Assembly (NCBI GenBank): GCA_026692705.1
Contig: JAPLOE010000155.1
Span: forward strand, 1 to 35,179
Source of the DNA: Planctomycetota bacterium
Lineage (GTDB): Bacteria; Planctomycetota; UBA1135; GCA-002686595
Length of the DNA: 35,179 nucleotides
Reading direction: 5' to 3'
Position numbers and translations under genes: made by a program. The notes below the pieces were generated by a model, which had not been told where the DNA came from, ran no database searches, and worked only from the letters and a program-made list of their open reading frames with translations. Every line of letters begins with the position of its first letter. Within the stretch, counting starts at the first letter, position 1. Positions 7,665-16,970 of this stretch are shown in pieces.

Positions 7665-8618
7665 ATGACCTCGATCCTCGTCTTCGTCGAACACGTCCGC
7701 GGCACGCCGCGCCGCGCCAGCCTCGAGACCCTCGGCGCCGCCACCGCGACCGGCCTCGCGCCGATCGCGCTCGTCACCGGCCCCGACGCTGCCAACACCG
7801 CCGCCGCCCTGTCGGCCGCGGGCGCCAAGAAGCTCGTCGTCGTCACCGGCGCCGACAAGTACAGCCCGGATGGCACGGCCGCGGACATCGCCGCCGCCGT
7901 CACGGCCCACGGCGCCAAGGCGTTCCTCGCCGCGGCGACTTCGACCGGCAAGGACCTGCTCGGCCGCGTCGCGGGCCTGCTCGACTCCGCGCCGCTCGCC
8001 GACTGCACGGCGTTCTCGTTCGCCGGCGGCACGTTCACGCTGCAGCGCCCGATCCTCGCCGGCAAGGCGATCGCGACGGTGCAGTCGAAGAGCGCGGTGC
8101 TGTGCGCCACGCTGCGTCCGAACACGTTCGCGGTGGCGAGCGGTTCCGGCGCCGCTGAAGTCTCGACCGTCGCCACCAAGGGCGGCAAGGTCGTCGTCAT
8201 CGGTGTCGCGGCCAAGGGCGACGCGAAGCTCGACGTCAAGGAAGCGCCGGTGGTGGTCTCCGGTGGCCGTGGCCTGCGCGAGGCCGCGGGCTTCAAGATC
8301 GTCGAGGACCTCGCCGCAGCCTTCGGCAACGCGGCCGTCGGCGCCTCGCGCGCCGTGGTCGACTCGGGCTGGCGCCCGCACGGCGAGCAGGTCGGCCAGA
8401 CTGGCAAGACCGTCGCGCCGCAGCTCTACATCGCGGTCGGCATCTCGGGTGCCATCCAGCACCTCGCCGGCATGCGCACGTCGAAGGTCATCGTCGCGAT
8501 CAACAAGGACGCGGCGGCTCCGATCTTCAAGGTCGCCGACTACGGCATCGTCGGTGACGCCTTCGAGATCCTGCCGGCGCTCACCGCCGCGGTGAAGGCC
8601 GTCAAGGCCTCGAACTAG
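7665..8618 (+). CDS. etfA: Electron transfer flavoprotein, alpha subunit
   Basis: 317 residues, the normal EtfA size. The N-terminal half carries the weakly conserved ETF fold. The C-terminal half is the FAD-binding domain, with [20 protein letters not shown] (about 199-218), [20 protein letters not shown], the stretch [20 protein letters not shown], and [20 protein letters not shown] followed by [11 protein letters not shown]. These include the FAD pyrophosphate- and adenine-contact motifs of the family. Together with EtfB it forms the ETF dimer. A perfect 17-bp hairpin follows 22 bp after the stop and closes the operon. The N-terminal part has a run of Ala/Gly-rich codons but no sign of disruption. 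Confidence 0.95.
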   Translation: MTSILVFVEHVRGTPRRASLETLGAATATGLAPIALVTGPDAANTAAALSAAGAKKLVVVTGADKYSPDGTAADIAAAVTAHGAKAFLAAATSTGKDLLGRVAGLLDSAPLADCTAFSFAGGTFTLQRPILAGKAIATVQSKSAVLCATLRPNTFAVASGSGAAEVSTVATKGGKVVVIGVAAKGDAKLDVKEAPVVVSGGRGLREAAGFKIVEDLAAAFGNAAVGASRAVVDSGWRPHGEQVGQTGKTVAPQLYIAVGISGAIQHLAGMRTSKVIVAINKDAAAPIFKVADYGIVGDAFEILPALTAAVKAVKASN

Positions 8619-8640
8619 CCCACAACGGCTTCAACAACGT

Positions 8641-8675
8641 CGGCCCCGCTCCTCGAGCCTCGAGGAGCGGGGCCG
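8641..8675. terminator. Strong hairpin terminator after etfA
   Basis: CGGCCCCGCTCCTCGAG and its perfect complement form a 17-bp stem around a single C (in practice a slightly larger loop). No T tract follows on the plus strand. It is very stable and placed as an operon end, but its mode of termination is uncertain. Confidence 0.65.
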
Positions 8676-8782
8676 TCGCGCTTGAGTCGGCGTTGGTGGA
8701 GGCGCTGGGTCGCCGCGAGCGCGACGTCGTCCTCGGGGGAGGCTCAACTCCCGCACCCGGCCTTGGCCGGCGGGAGGAGCGT

Positions 8783-8858
8783 TGGTGGGCCGCACTGGAG
8801 TCGAACCAGTAACTTCCACGCTGTGAACATGGCACTCTGCCGATTGAGTTAGCGGCCC
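8783..8858 (-). tRNA. tRNA-Val(CAC)
   Basis: Read on the minus strand, the acceptor stem GGGCCGC pairs with GCGGCCC. The D arm reads AACTCAATCGGCAGAGT. The anticodon stem CCATG/CGTGG closes the loop TTCACAG, giving anticodon CAC for valine GTG codons. The T arm is ACTGG-TTCGACT-CCAGT with the usual TTCGA. The discriminator is A, and the 3' CCA is encoded (8783-8785 on the plus strand is TGG). Length is 76 nt including CCA. Confidence 0.95.
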
Positions 8859-8951
8859 AACGTGGGTCGAGAAAGATAGCGGCGCGGGAGGCGCTCGGCA
8901 AGCCCCTGCAGGCGGCCCCGCGCAGAGCCGGGACGGGGGCGCCGGGGGGGC

Positions 8952-9677
8952 TCAGGCGCCGGGGCCTTCGCCCGTGTAGTCGCGCCCCACCGAGGTCCGC
9001 AGGATCTCGCGCAGCTTGGCCTCGGCCCGCCGCAGCATCATGCGCAGGGCATCTTCCGTGCGGCCGCCCATGATCTCGCCGGCTTCCCGCAGGGTCTTGC
9101 CCTCGAAGAACACGAGCGTGATCGCCTGGCGGTACTCGGGGTTGAGCTGCTCGAGGCCCTTGCGCAGGTAGCTGAAGCTCTCCTTGCGCTGCACCTGCGT
9201 CGTCACCGACAGGTCGTGCGAGGACGGATCGAGGCGCGGGCCATCGTCGTCGCCCGAATGCGCGTCCAGCGACACGAGCCGGCCGGGATTGCGCTTCGAC
9301 GCGCCCCAGTACTCGGCGCGGTCGCGGATCTTGTTCTGCAGGATCTGCACGAGCCAGCGCACGAGCGCCTGCTCGCCGCGGTACTCGTACTTCTTGAAGT
9401 CGCGCTGCGCCTCGCGGAACGTCGTCTGGGCGAGGTCGTCGGCGTCCTCGCGCAGCCGCAGGTTCGGGCCCAGCCGCCGGCGCGCGACCTCGACCATCAT
9501 CACGTTGTAGCGGGCGAAGAGCTGGTTGAGCGATTCCGCGTCGCCGTCCTTGGCGCGTCGCACGAGCTCGGCCGTCGCGTCGTCCGCGAAGCCCTCGGGC
9601 AGGCGGAACGGCTCGCCCTGCGCGCCGTCTTCCTGCGGGCCCTTGCCCGTTTCGCCCGTGGTCTCGTTGCCGCTCAT
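8952..9677 (-). CDS. RNA polymerase sigma factor, ECF-like
   Basis: About 241 residues from the ATG at 9677. An in-frame ATG at 9725 exists, but a TACCCT -10-like box at 9701-9696 lies between them and favours the inner start. Region 2 covers LFARYNVMMVEVARRR, the acidic ADDLAQTTFREA that matches the sigma 2.2/2.3 core-binding helix, and WLVQILQNKIRDRAEY. Region 4 is a helix-turn-helix: LEQLNPEYRQAITLVFFEGK, then TLREAGEIMGGRTEDALRMM, then LRRAEAKLREIL. This is typical of the planctomycete-type ECF sigma factors. The linker is longer than average, with an acidic LDAHSGDDDGPRLDPSSHD. No anti-sigma gene or membrane partner is adjacent, so its stimulus is unknown. Confidence 0.9.
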   Translation of the reverse strand: MSGNETTGETGKGPQEDGAQGEPFRLPEGFADDATAELVRRAKDGDAESLNQLFARYNVMMVEVARRRLGPNLRLREDADDLAQTTFREAQRDFKKYEYRGEQALVRWLVQILQNKIRDRAEYWGASKRNPGRLVSLDAHSGDDDGPRLDPSSHDLSVTTQVQRKESFSYLRKGLEQLNPEYRQAITLVFFEGKTLREAGEIMGGRTEDALRMMLRRAEAKLREILRTSVGRDYTGEGPGA

Positions 9678-9695
9678 GGGGTGCTCGCGGTTCGC

Positions 9696-9701
9696 AGGGT
9701 A
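9696..9701 (-). promoter_or_regulatory. -10-like box before the sigma factor gene
   Basis: TACCCT on the minus strand, 18 nt upstream of the ATG at 9677. It is the main reason for choosing that start over the one at 9725. No clear -35 is visible. Confidence 0.3.
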
Positions 9702-9749
9702 GCCCACGCCCCAGCGAAAACCCATGGGGCGCAGCGTCGACGGCGTCGT

Positions 9750-11710
9750 TCAGGTGGCGGGCGGCGGCGCACGACCGGCCAGCGCGAGGAATTCCGGCTC
9801 GTCCAGCACGGTGATCCCCAGCTCGGCCGCTTTGGCCCGCTTGGAGCCCCCACCTTCGCCCGTCACGAGGAAGTGCGTCTTGGCGCTGATCGCCGAGGCC
9901 ACCTTGCCACCGAGCGTCTCGACCAGCTTCTTCGCCTCGGCGCGGCCCATCCCGACCAGCGTGCCCGTGAACACGACCGTCTTGCCCGCGAACGGGCCGT
10001 CGCCAGCGATCGTGGGCCGCGGGTACTCGACGACGACGCCGCCGGCGAAGAAACGCTCGAGCAGCGCCCGGTTGGCTTCGGACTCGAACCACGCGCGCAG
10101 GCTGGACGCGCTCTCGGGTCCGATGCCCTCGACGTGCTGGAGCTCGTCCTCGGTGGCGCGCTGGAGCTCCTCGAGCGTCGCGAAGTGCAGCGCCAGCGCG
10201 CGTGCGGTCGCGCCGCCGATGTCCGGGATGCCGAGCGACGTCAGGAAGCGCTCGAAGCTCGGGTGGCGCGCGCGCTCGATCTGCTCGAGCAGGTTCGCCA
10301 CGGTCTTTTCGCCCCAGCGGTCGAGCTCGACCAGCTCCGCACGGCGCGCGTCGAGGTGGAACAGGTCCGCAAGACCCCGCAGCAGGCCCGCGTCATGCAA
10401 CTGCTCGACCATGCGCTCGCCGAGGCCATCGATCTCGAGCGCACCGCGGCGCGTGCCGAGCAACGTGCGCCCGACGATCTGCGTGCGGCAGCCGTAGAGG
10501 TTGGGGCAGCGCCAGAACTTGCCCTCCTGCACGAGCGCCGTGTCGCAGTCGGGGCACTGCTGATGCGGAGCCCGAGTGCGCGCACGTGGTCGGCGTTGTG
10601 CAGCGTGCTGTGACGCACGACGACGCCGCCGATCTCCACCGGATCGACGTGCGCCCGCGGCGTGATGCGGCCGAGCGCGCCGACCTGGCACTCGATCGCG
10701 CGCAGCGTGCTGGTCGCCTCATTGGCCGGGAACTTGTGGGCGTACTGCCAGCGCGTGGAGCGCGCCGTCGTGCCGAGGCGCTCGCGCAGGTCGAGCCGGT
10801 CGAGCTTGGCGACGACGCCGTCGACGTCGAACGGCAGTTCGGCGCGCTGCTTCTCCATCCGGGCGTGGTACGCGAGGCACTCGTCGAGCCCGTGCGCGCG
10901 CTCGGCCCAGCGGTTGACCGGGAAATGCCAGGCGTCGAGCGCCGCCCGCGCCTCCCAGTAGGTCTCGAAGCGCACGCCCTCGATCCGCACGACCGCCCAG
11001 GGCTGGAAAACCAGCGGATAACGCGCGACTTCGGTCGGATCGCTGCGCCGGATCGCGCCCGCGGCGGCGTTGCGCGGGTTGGCGAGCGGGGCCTCGCCGC
11101 CCGCGACGCGCTTCTCGTTGAACTGGACGAAGGCTTCGCGCTCGATCAGCACCTCGCCGCGCACCTCCAGCAACGCCGGGGCCGTGCGCTCGCCCTCGTG
11201 CAGCCGCAGCGGCACGTTGCGCAGCGTGCGCAGGTTCGTGGTGACGTCCTCGCCGTACTCGCCATCGCCGCGCGTGAGGCCGCGGACGAGCACACCGTCG
11301 ACGTAGGTCAGCGACGCGCTTGCTCCGTCGAACTTCGGCTCGACCACCCAATCGAGCGGCTCGCCCTCGGGCAACGTGAGGAAACGGCGGATCTTCTGCT
11401 CGAAGTCGCGCACCTCCTCCTCCGAGAACAGGCTGTCGATCGAGAGCATCGGCACCTCGTGCCGGCGCTTCTCGAAGCCTTGGCCTTCGGGGAGCGGCGC
11501 ACCGACACGCTGCGTCGGGCTGTCGGGCACGACGAGCGCGGGGAACGTGCGCTCGAGCTCCGCGAGCTCGCGGAACAGGCGGTCGTACTCGGCATCGCTG
11601 ACCGCGGGCTTCGCCAGCACGTAGTAGAGGTGGTCGTGGCGCGCGAGCTCGGCGCGCAGCTCTTCTGCTCGCGCCCGGGCGGCGTCGTTCGAGGCGTTCC
11701 CGGCGGTCAT
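9750..11710 (-). pseudogene. ligA: NAD-dependent DNA ligase, frameshifted with a missing OB-fold segment
   Basis: LigA seals nicks in replication and repair using NAD. The N-terminal part from ATG 11710 is normal. It has the Ia-like region HDHLYYVLAKPAVSDAEYD, the adenylated lysine motif VEPKFDGAS, ANPRNAAAGAIRR, FDVDGVVAKLDR, and the OB-fold entry HNADHVRALGLRI. The sequence then jumps, at about 10557-10575, to the zinc finger in another frame (CPDCDTALVQEGKFWRCPN...C). Helix-hairpin-helix motifs (e.g. GIPDIGG, VEGIGPESA) and a complete BRCT domain (FAGKTVVFTGTLVGM...) follow. About 35 codons expected between GLRI and the zinc finger (the GD.V...AGDVIP part) are absent, and the frame shifts. 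If left uncorrected, the first frame ends at 10241. Such a gene should be essential, so either a second ligase exists or this is an assembly or sequencing deletion. Confidence 0.85.
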
Positions 11711-11715
11711 GACGG

Positions 11716-12144
11716 CTAGCGCAGGTCCTTCGGCAGGAAGGCCTTGGGCAGGAGTTCGGCGAGCGTCGAGCGCGCGACCTCGCTCGTGCGGCCCTGCGTG
11801 AACACGGGCAGGTCCGGCGCGAACTCGGCCAGCACCTGACGGCAGGCACCGCAGGGGAACAGCGCGTGCGGCCGGTCGGTGGCGATCGCGATCGCACGGA
11901 AGCGGCGCTCGCCCGCGACGATGGCGCGCGTGATCGCCGAGCGTTCGGCGCAGATCGTGAGCCCGTAGCTCGCGTTCTCGACGTTGCAGCCCGAGTAGAC
12001 CTGCCCGTCGGCGCCGACGAGCGCCGCACCGACCCGCACGTTGGAGTAGGGCGAGTAGGCGAGCTGCGCGGCGGCGTGGGCGACGCGCAGCCAGTCGTCG
12101 ATCTCGTCCTTGGAGAACTGCGGCGTCGGGTTCGAGGCGCTCAT
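11716..12144 (-). CDS. cdd: Cytidine deaminase
   Basis: 142 residues from the ATG at 12144; an upstream in-frame codon at 12180 would add an unlikely leader. It deaminates cytidine and deoxycytidine to uridine in pyrimidine salvage. The zinc site is complete: CAE with Cys65 and catalytic Glu67 in NASYGLTICAERSAI, and PCGACRQVLAEF with Cys98 and Cys101. The substrate-binding SPYSNVRVGAAL (31-42) and NVENASYG (54-61) are present. Length matches the small homotetrameric class. The stop is only 5 bp from the ligA start, so the two are almost certainly transcribed together. No oddity in the gene itself. Confidence 0.95.
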   Translation of the reverse strand: MSASNPTPQFSKDEIDDWLRVAHAAAQLAYSPYSNVRVGAALVGADGQVYSGCNVENASYGLTICAERSAITRAIVAGERRFRAIAIATDRPHALFPCGACRQVLAEFAPDLPVFTQGRTSEVARSTLAELLPKAFLPKDLR

Positions 12145-12192
12145 GGGCGGCAGTTTGGCCCACCTGCGCGAGCCGATCAACGACGCGCGCGC

Positions 12193-12621
12193 TCACGCCA
12201 GTCGCCGCGCGGCGCCGCCTTCCTCGCCGAGCACCGGCGCGAAGCCCGCGTAGGGCACGCGCAAGCGCACGGAACGGCGGCCGGTCAGCGGGTCCTCGCG
12301 CTCCTCGGGCTCGAACTGCACGTGGGCCTCGCGGCCGAGCAGGTCGGCCGGTTCGACGTCGAGCGAGCCGCGCACGTCGAGCCCCAGCGACTCGAGCACG
12401 CGCTTGACGCGACGGATGCCGCGCTCGCTCCACGTCAGGCTGTCCCAGCCGGCCGTGCGGCCCGCGTATTCGCCGCGCGAGACCTCGAGGCGCAGGTTCC
12501 AGCGCGGGCTTCCGTCGCGCGACACGCCCTCGCGCACCTCGGCGACGCGGCAGTAGTACGGGCCTTCGGGGATCGAGACGAAGGATTCGATGTCCTGGAT
12601 CTGGCTGAAGTCGTAATGCAT
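12193..12621 (-). CDS. DUF669-like protein
   Basis: 142 residues, cytoplasmic by composition. The centre reads IPEGPYYCRVAEVRE, then GSPRWNLRLEVSRGEYAGR, then TAGWDSLTWSERGIRRVKRV, and a tail REAHVQFEPEEREDP. This order (input range, 'RL.V..G.YAGR', 'D.L....G..R.K..L..LG') resembles DUF669, a family best known from phages, where it sits near recombination genes. Here it lies 48 bp upstream of cdd with ligA beyond, so a nucleic-acid or nucleotide link is conceivable but unproven. No other phage genes are present. A single beta-barrel (OB-like) fold is my inference. I do not recognise a catalytic motif. Confidence 0.6.
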   Translation of the reverse strand: MHYDFSQIQDIESFVSIPEGPYYCRVAEVREGVSRDGSPRWNLRLEVSRGEYAGRTAGWDSLTWSERGIRRVKRVLESLGLDVRGSLDVEPADLLGREAHVQFEPEEREDPLTGRRSVRLRVPYAGFAPVLGEEGGAARRLA

Positions 12622-12745
12622 GGCCTTGGGCTCCTTGGGCTGCGCGTGGTGTTCCGCGGAAGGGCACTCCGCCGCTGGAGCACGACGCTCGGGCCCTGCC
12701 CGCGGTCGCAGGTGATTCCGGAAAAATCGCGCGCAAACCCGCGTG

Positions 12746-14518
12746 TTACCGGCAGAGGCGCGCGCGCACGGCGTTGGTGAGCGCGAAACCGCCCGGTCGG
12801 TGCGGAGCGAGGATCGCGAGCTGGTACCAGCGCTCGGATCCGGGTTCGTTCGCGCCCATCGCGAGCTCGAGCGGCAGCTCGACCTCGCCGCGCTCGTCCA
12901 GCACCACCGTGGCCACGCGCTCGAGCTCGCCCTCGAGCCGCGTCACGCCCTCCGCCCCCATCGTCGCCCCGCTCGCGCTCGCGAACAGCACCGCCATCGC
13001 CCCCGGCGCGCCTCCGCTCGCCTCCAGCACGAAGCCACCTTCCGAAAGCGACGCACGTCCGCGGAAGGACAGCGTCGCGGTCTCGCCAGCGCTCGTCAGG
13101 CTGCCCGACCCAATCAACTCCGGCTCCTCGCAGCGCAACTCCCACGCGACCGCGACCTTCCACGGCACGAGCCCGTCCGCTCCGCGGCGCAGCTCGAGCA
13201 CGTACTCGCCCGGCGCCAGCCCGCGCACGAACAGGTGCTCGACGTTGTCGATCAGGCTCGCGCTCGCGACGTTGCCAACCTCGAAGTGCGCCCGCGCCGC
13301 CTCGCCGACCAGCGACTCGCGCTCGCCATCCTCCCCGACCCGCCACAGCTCGAGGTCGAAGTTCGGCAGGCCCCAGCCGGTGAAGTTGCCGTAGGCCTGA
13401 CGGTTCCACGCGGCGACGATCGAGAGCGACTCGCTGCGCGCATCGACGCGCAGGCGCCAGAAGCGGCTCGTCTGCGACGCGACCGGCGCGAGTTCCCAGC
13501 CCTGCGAGCTCACCTGCGGCGCACGCTGCAGCTGCGGCGCGCCTTCCTGCTCGCCACCGGCAAGAATCCAGTGCGCGCGGTCGATGTCGAGCGTGTCCGC
13601 GCCCCACAACGGGTCGAGCGGGCGCAGCGTGCTGCCGCGCAAAGGCCCAGAATTCGGCGCGAAATTGCTCCATTCAGATCGGTGCGCGGCGCCGGCCATC
13701 AGCACCGCCTTGATCAGCTCCGGGCGCTCGGCGTCGGGCTGCCCGGGAAAACGCGTGCGCGCCGTCTCGACCAGCAGCGCGCACGCACCGGCCACGAGCG
13801 GCGTCGCGAAGCTCGTCGCCTCCGCCGGCGCCACGAGGTCGGGCTTCTCGCGCCCAGGCCGGTCGCAACCCGGCCGCGTCGGCCCGCTGCGGTGCTCGCC
13901 ATCCGCACGGCCGCAGACGATGGCGTTGAACGAGTGCGCGAGCAGCGGAGCGTCGAGCGGCCCGGGCCCGTTGTTGACGCCGACGCACACGACCAGTCCC
14001 TGCGCATCGATCGCGGCGTCGAGCTTGCGCAGCACGACGTTCGCACGCTCCGAGGCGCCGATCCACGAGTGGTTGAGCACCTTCGCGACCGTCGTCGCCG
14101 GCGGCGTCGGCCCGCTGCCGTTCAGGAAGCCGAGCCCGAGCCAGTGCGAGGCCTCGAACGCGAGCACGCGCGTCGCTCCGCTCGCCATGCCTTCGGCGCC
14201 GCACAGGTACTCGAGCACGAGGCTGGCGTGCGCGCTCGATTGCTCCGAAGGTGGCAACGACTCGATCGCGAGGTGCGCGAGGCTCGTGCGCCGGGCATCG
14301 GGCAGCCACGCGGGCACGCCCGCCTCGATTTCGCCGAGCGTGACGCCCGCACCGGTCGGCGCCGCGTCGCCCAACCGGCGGCGCAATTTGGAGAGGCCCG
14401 TTCCTTCGACGGAAACCGGACCAAACGGCGCGACGGCGACGGGAGCCTGGGCGAGCGCGAGGCTCGCGAACGCGAGCAGCGGCACGACAGCGAGGCAACG
14501 GCGAGCGGACTCGGCCAT
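12746..14518 (-). CDS. Secreted subtilisin-like (S8) serine protease homologue
   Basis: 590 residues with a signal peptide ending near ALAQA (20-25), so the protein is exported. The S8 core is recognisable. GAGVTLGEIEAGVP (57-69) aligns with the Asp motif, but the Asp position holds Glu65. His97 lies in SSAHASLVLEYLCGAEGMA (94-112). The oxyanion Asn region is VLNHSWIGA (147-155). The catalytic Ser236 sits in EKPDLVAPAEATSFATPLVA, which matches the usual TSFATP motif. The C-terminal ~260 residues are beta-rich, with pieces like FDLELWRVGEDG and EYVLELRRGADGLVPWKVAV. These resemble a P-domain-like or prealbumin-like repeat of secreted planctomycete peptidases. The Asp-to-Glu change may lower activity. 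A TAGGCT -10-like box lies 32 bp upstream. It shares no operon with the DUF669-like gene 124 bp further on. Confidence 0.8.
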   Translation of the reverse strand: MAESARRCLAVVPLLAFASLALAQAPVAVAPFGPVSVEGTGLSKLRRRLGDAAPTGAGVTLGEIEAGVPAWLPDARRTSLAHLAIESLPPSEQSSAHASLVLEYLCGAEGMASGATRVLAFEASHWLGLGFLNGSGPTPPATTVAKVLNHSWIGASERANVVLRKLDAAIDAQGLVVCVGVNNGPGPLDAPLLAHSFNAIVCGRADGEHRSGPTRPGCDRPGREKPDLVAPAEATSFATPLVAGACALLVETARTRFPGQPDAERPELIKAVLMAGAAHRSEWSNFAPNSGPLRGSTLRPLDPLWGADTLDIDRAHWILAGGEQEGAPQLQRAPQVSSQGWELAPVASQTSRFWRLRVDARSESLSIVAAWNRQAYGNFTGWGLPNFDLELWRVGEDGERESLVGEAARAHFEVGNVASASLIDNVEHLFVRGLAPGEYVLELRRGADGLVPWKVAVAWELRCEEPELIGSGSLTSAGETATLSFRGRASLSEGGFVLEASGGAPGAMAVLFASASGATMGAEGVTRLEGELERVATVVLDERGEVELPLELAMGANEPGSERWYQLAILAPHRPGGFALTNAVRARLCR

Positions 14519-14549
14519 GGGGCAGACCTCGGGGTAGCGGAGGAGCCCG

Positions 14550-14555
14550 AGCCTA
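14550..14555 (-). promoter_or_regulatory. -10-like box upstream of the S8 protease
   Basis: TAGGCT on the minus strand, 31 nt before the ATG at 14518. It lies in the 95-bp divergent spacer shared with the small HTH-like gene. No convincing -35 is seen. Confidence 0.3.
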
Positions 14556-14599
14556 GCCGCGCGCGCGAGACTCGTGGGGCGCGAGCCGCTCCCAGCCCG

Positions 14600-14605
14600 T
14601 AAACT
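14600..14605 (+). promoter_or_regulatory. -10-like box directly before the 14614 gene
   Basis: TAAACT ends 8 nt before the ATG at 14614 and 2 nt before an in-frame GTG at 14608. The placement favours the ATG as start and a leaderless or nearly leaderless transcript. Confidence 0.3.
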
Positions 14606-14613
14606 CCGTGTGC

Positions 14614-14898
14614 ATGACCGCCGAACCCGACGAACGCGCCCCCCGGACCGAAGAGCAGGCCAGCGAACGCAACCACGGCCCGCAGCCGATCGGAGCGCTG
14701 CTCGAGCGGCACGGGCTCAAGCCGGCGCGGCTCGTGGAGGCCTCGGGCGAGCAGCTCACGCACAAGATGGTCGCGCGCGCCGTCAAGGGCCGCGAGCTGA
14801 CCGCGAACGTGCGCGGCAAGGTGCTGCGCGCGCTCAACGCCGCCAGCGGCGAGAGCTACACCGAACGCGACCTGTTCACGTACGTGCAGCGCTCCTGA
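14614..14898 (+). CDS. Small conserved helical (HTH-like) protein
   Basis: 94 residues from the ATG at 14614. After a charged, disordered N-terminus, a compact helical domain follows: QPIGALLERHGLKPARLVEA, SGEQLTHKMVARAVKGREL, TANVRGKVLRALNAASGES and YTERDLFTYVQ. The helix spacing and basic composition resemble a lambda-repressor or XRE-type helix-turn-helix, so DNA binding is plausible. I recall similar small proteins in PVC-group bacteria but cannot name a family. It is divergent from the S8 protease (95 bp between the starts) and convergent with the histidine kinase (16 bp between the stops). No function is assigned. Confidence 0.7.
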   Translation: MTAEPDERAPRTEEQASERNHGPQPIGALLERHGLKPARLVEASGEQLTHKMVARAVKGRELTANVRGKVLRALNAASGESYTERDLFTYVQRS

Positions 14899-14914
14899 TC
14901 GCGCCCGCGGTGCC

Positions 14915-16861
14915 TCAGGCCGCCGAACGCAGCGTGCGCGTGAGCCCGGCGAGCGCCTGCGCGAGATCCTCGCGGCGCACGGGCTTCGTCAAGTAGCCGT
15001 TCATGCCGGTCGCGATGCAGCGGTCGCGGTCGCCGGTGAGCGCGTTGGCCGTCAGCGCGACGATCGGCACCTGCCCCCGCGGCCCGGCCAGCGCGCGGAT
15101 CTTGCGCGTTGCCTCGAAGCCGTCGAGCACCGGCATCTGGCAGTCCATCAAGATGATGTCGAAGTCGTTCGCCTGCGCGCGCTGGAAGGCCTGCTCGCCG
15201 TCGGTCGCGAGCTCGGGCAGGCAGCCCAGGCGTCGCAGCTGCACCTCGAGCACGCGCCAGTTGACCGCGTTGTCCTCGGCGACGAGCACGCGCAGGCCCG
15301 CGCGCGGCGTCGGCTCGGCCGCGGCCGCGACGTGGTGCTCCTCCGGCCGCGCTTCCACCAGTGGCAGCACGAGCGTGAACACGCTGCCCTCGCCGACCTT
15401 GCTCGCCACGCGCACGTCGCCGCCCATCAGGCGCGCGAGGTCGCGCACGATCGCGAGCCCCAATCCGGTCCCGCCGAAACGCCGCGTCGTCGTGGTGTCG
15501 GCCTGCACGAACTTCTCGAACACCGCGTCGAGCTTGTCGGGCGCGATGCCGATGCCGGAATCGTGCACCTCGAACACGAGCGTCTTGCGGTCCGATGCGC
15601 ACGCGAGTTTGAGCCGCACTCCACCCTTCTCGGTGAACTTGACCGCGTTGCTCGTGAGGTTGAGCAGCACCTGCCGCAGGCGCGTCGGATCGCCTTCGAC
15701 CCACTCGGGCACATCCGGCGCGATCTCGGTCGTGAGCGGCAGCCCCTTCGCCGCCGCGAGGCGCGACATCAGCATGCCGACGTGCCCGACGACGTCGCGC
15801 ACGCGCACCGGCAGCTGCTCGATCGTCACCTTGCCGGCCTCGATCTTCGACAGGTCGAGGATGTCGCTGATCAGCGCGAGCAGGTGCGAGGCGGAGCTGC
15901 GCGTCATGTCGACGTACTCGCGCTGGTCGGCCGACAGCGGCGTCTCCTGCAGCAGGTCGGTCATGCCGACGATGCCGTTGAGCGGCGTGCGGAACTCGTG
16001 GCTCATGTTGGCCAGGAACTCCGACTTCGCGCGGTTGGAGCTCTCCGCGAGCGCGAGCAGCCGCGCCCCGCGTTGCCCGACCCACAGGATCGCGCCGAGC
16101 AGCGCGAGCAGGATCGCGAGCGCCTGCGCCGCGCGCACGTGCCGCTCGTAGCGGATCGAGTTCAGCCAGACGTTGGCCGGGAAGTCGACGCCGAGCACGG
16201 CCTCGACGCGCCCGAGCGGGTCGTGGATCGGATAGTAGGCGCTGACCCAGCTGCCCCAGCGGTCGACGATGATCTCGTCGTCGAAGCCGATCACGCCGCC
16301 GAAGGCCGCGCGCATGCGCGGCGTCACGTCCTCCTCGGGGAAGAGCTCGCCGATCTCCGTGCGGCTCTCGCGCGTGCCGAGGTAGTGCCCGTCGTGGTCG
16401 TAGTCGGTCTCGGAGTCGACCCACAGGCGCACCTGCCCCTCGGAATCGAGCTTGAACGTGTAGATGTCGGCGATGTGCGGGTTCGCCGCCAGCCAGCGCG
16501 TCTGCATCTCGATGATCGCGAGGTACAGCGGATTGTCGGGACTGGGGTCGTCGCCGAGCTTCCAGTGCTCGTGGTACTCCATCTCGGCCGCGTACACCGG
16601 CCCGAAGCCCTCGACCGTGCGCACCATGCGCCGCCGCTCCTCCTCGCCGGCCTCGTGCACCCACAGGCTGCTCGCGACGAGCACCACGGTCGTCGAGACG
16701 ACGATCGTCACCGGTCCGATGTGGTCGACGCCGACCTTTCGGAGCTGACGAACGGCCAGCGCGATCACGAGCAGCGTGAGCGCGGCATAGGCGCAGAAGT
16801 CCCAGGAGGCGGAGACGAAGTTGTCCATGGCTCGGGGCTGGGGCGCCCCGGGGTTGTCCAT
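14915..16861 (-). CDS. Hybrid sensor histidine kinase
   Basis: About 648 residues from ATG 16861; an inner ATG at 16828 is equally possible, and a longer frame to 16987 overlaps a hairpin. Two hydrophobic segments near the N-terminus ([16 protein letters not shown] and [17 protein letters not shown]) precede an extracytoplasmic sensor of ~180 residues with PAS/Cache-like features ([39 protein letters not shown]). A third transmembrane stretch ([16 protein letters not shown]) leads to the HisKA domain with phospho-acceptor His288 in [11 protein letters not shown]. The HATPase domain has [25 protein letters not shown] and [11 protein letters not shown]-terminal receiver carries Asp573 ([12 protein letters not shown]), acidic DN at its start and Lys in LTKPV. 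It is a membrane phosphorelay kinase whose output partner is not adjacent. The signal is unknown. Confidence 0.92.
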   Translation of the reverse strand: MDNPGAPQPRAMDNFVSASWDFCAYAALTLLVIALAVRQLRKVGVDHIGPVTIVVSTTVVLVASSLWVHEAGEEERRRMVRTVEGFGPVYAAEMEYHEHWKLGDDPSPDNPLYLAIIEMQTRWLAANPHIADIYTFKLDSEGQVRLWVDSETDYDHDGHYLGTRESRTEIGELFPEEDVTPRMRAAFGGVIGFDDEIIVDRWGSWVSAYYPIHDPLGRVEAVLGVDFPANVWLNSIRYERHVRAAQALAILLALLGAILWVGQRGARLLALAESSNRAKSEFLANMSHEFRTPLNGIVGMTDLLQETPLSADQREYVDMTRSSASHLLALISDILDLSKIEAGKVTIEQLPVRVRDVVGHVGMLMSRLAAAKGLPLTTEIAPDVPEWVEGDPTRLRQVLLNLTSNAVKFTEKGGVRLKLACASDRKTLVFEVHDSGIGIAPDKLDAVFEKFVQADTTTTRRFGGTGLGLAIVRDLARLMGGDVRVASKVGEGSVFTLVLPLVEARPEEHHVAAAAEPTPRAGLRVLVAEDNAVNWRVLEVQLRRLGCLPELATDGEQAFQRAQANDFDIILMDCQMPVLDGFEATRKIRALAGPRGQVPIVALTANALTGDRDRCIATGMNGYLTKPVRREDLAQALAGLTRTLRSAA

Positions 16862-16970
16862 GCTTCGGACTTGGAACAGCCCAAATTTGAGGCGACCTCG
16901 TTTCTGCCCCGCCCTGCGGCCTTGTGCGCACCCGCAGCCCCGCTCCAGGCCGCCCCGCACGCAAAGGAGC

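Noticed and set aside
3215..14602. Very long open frames antisense to real genes, such as 3215-4939, 6594-8462 and 12743-14602
   Set aside because: They overlap well-supported genes, have Arg/Ala/Val-rich compositions typical of GC-rich shadow frames, and match no known motif.
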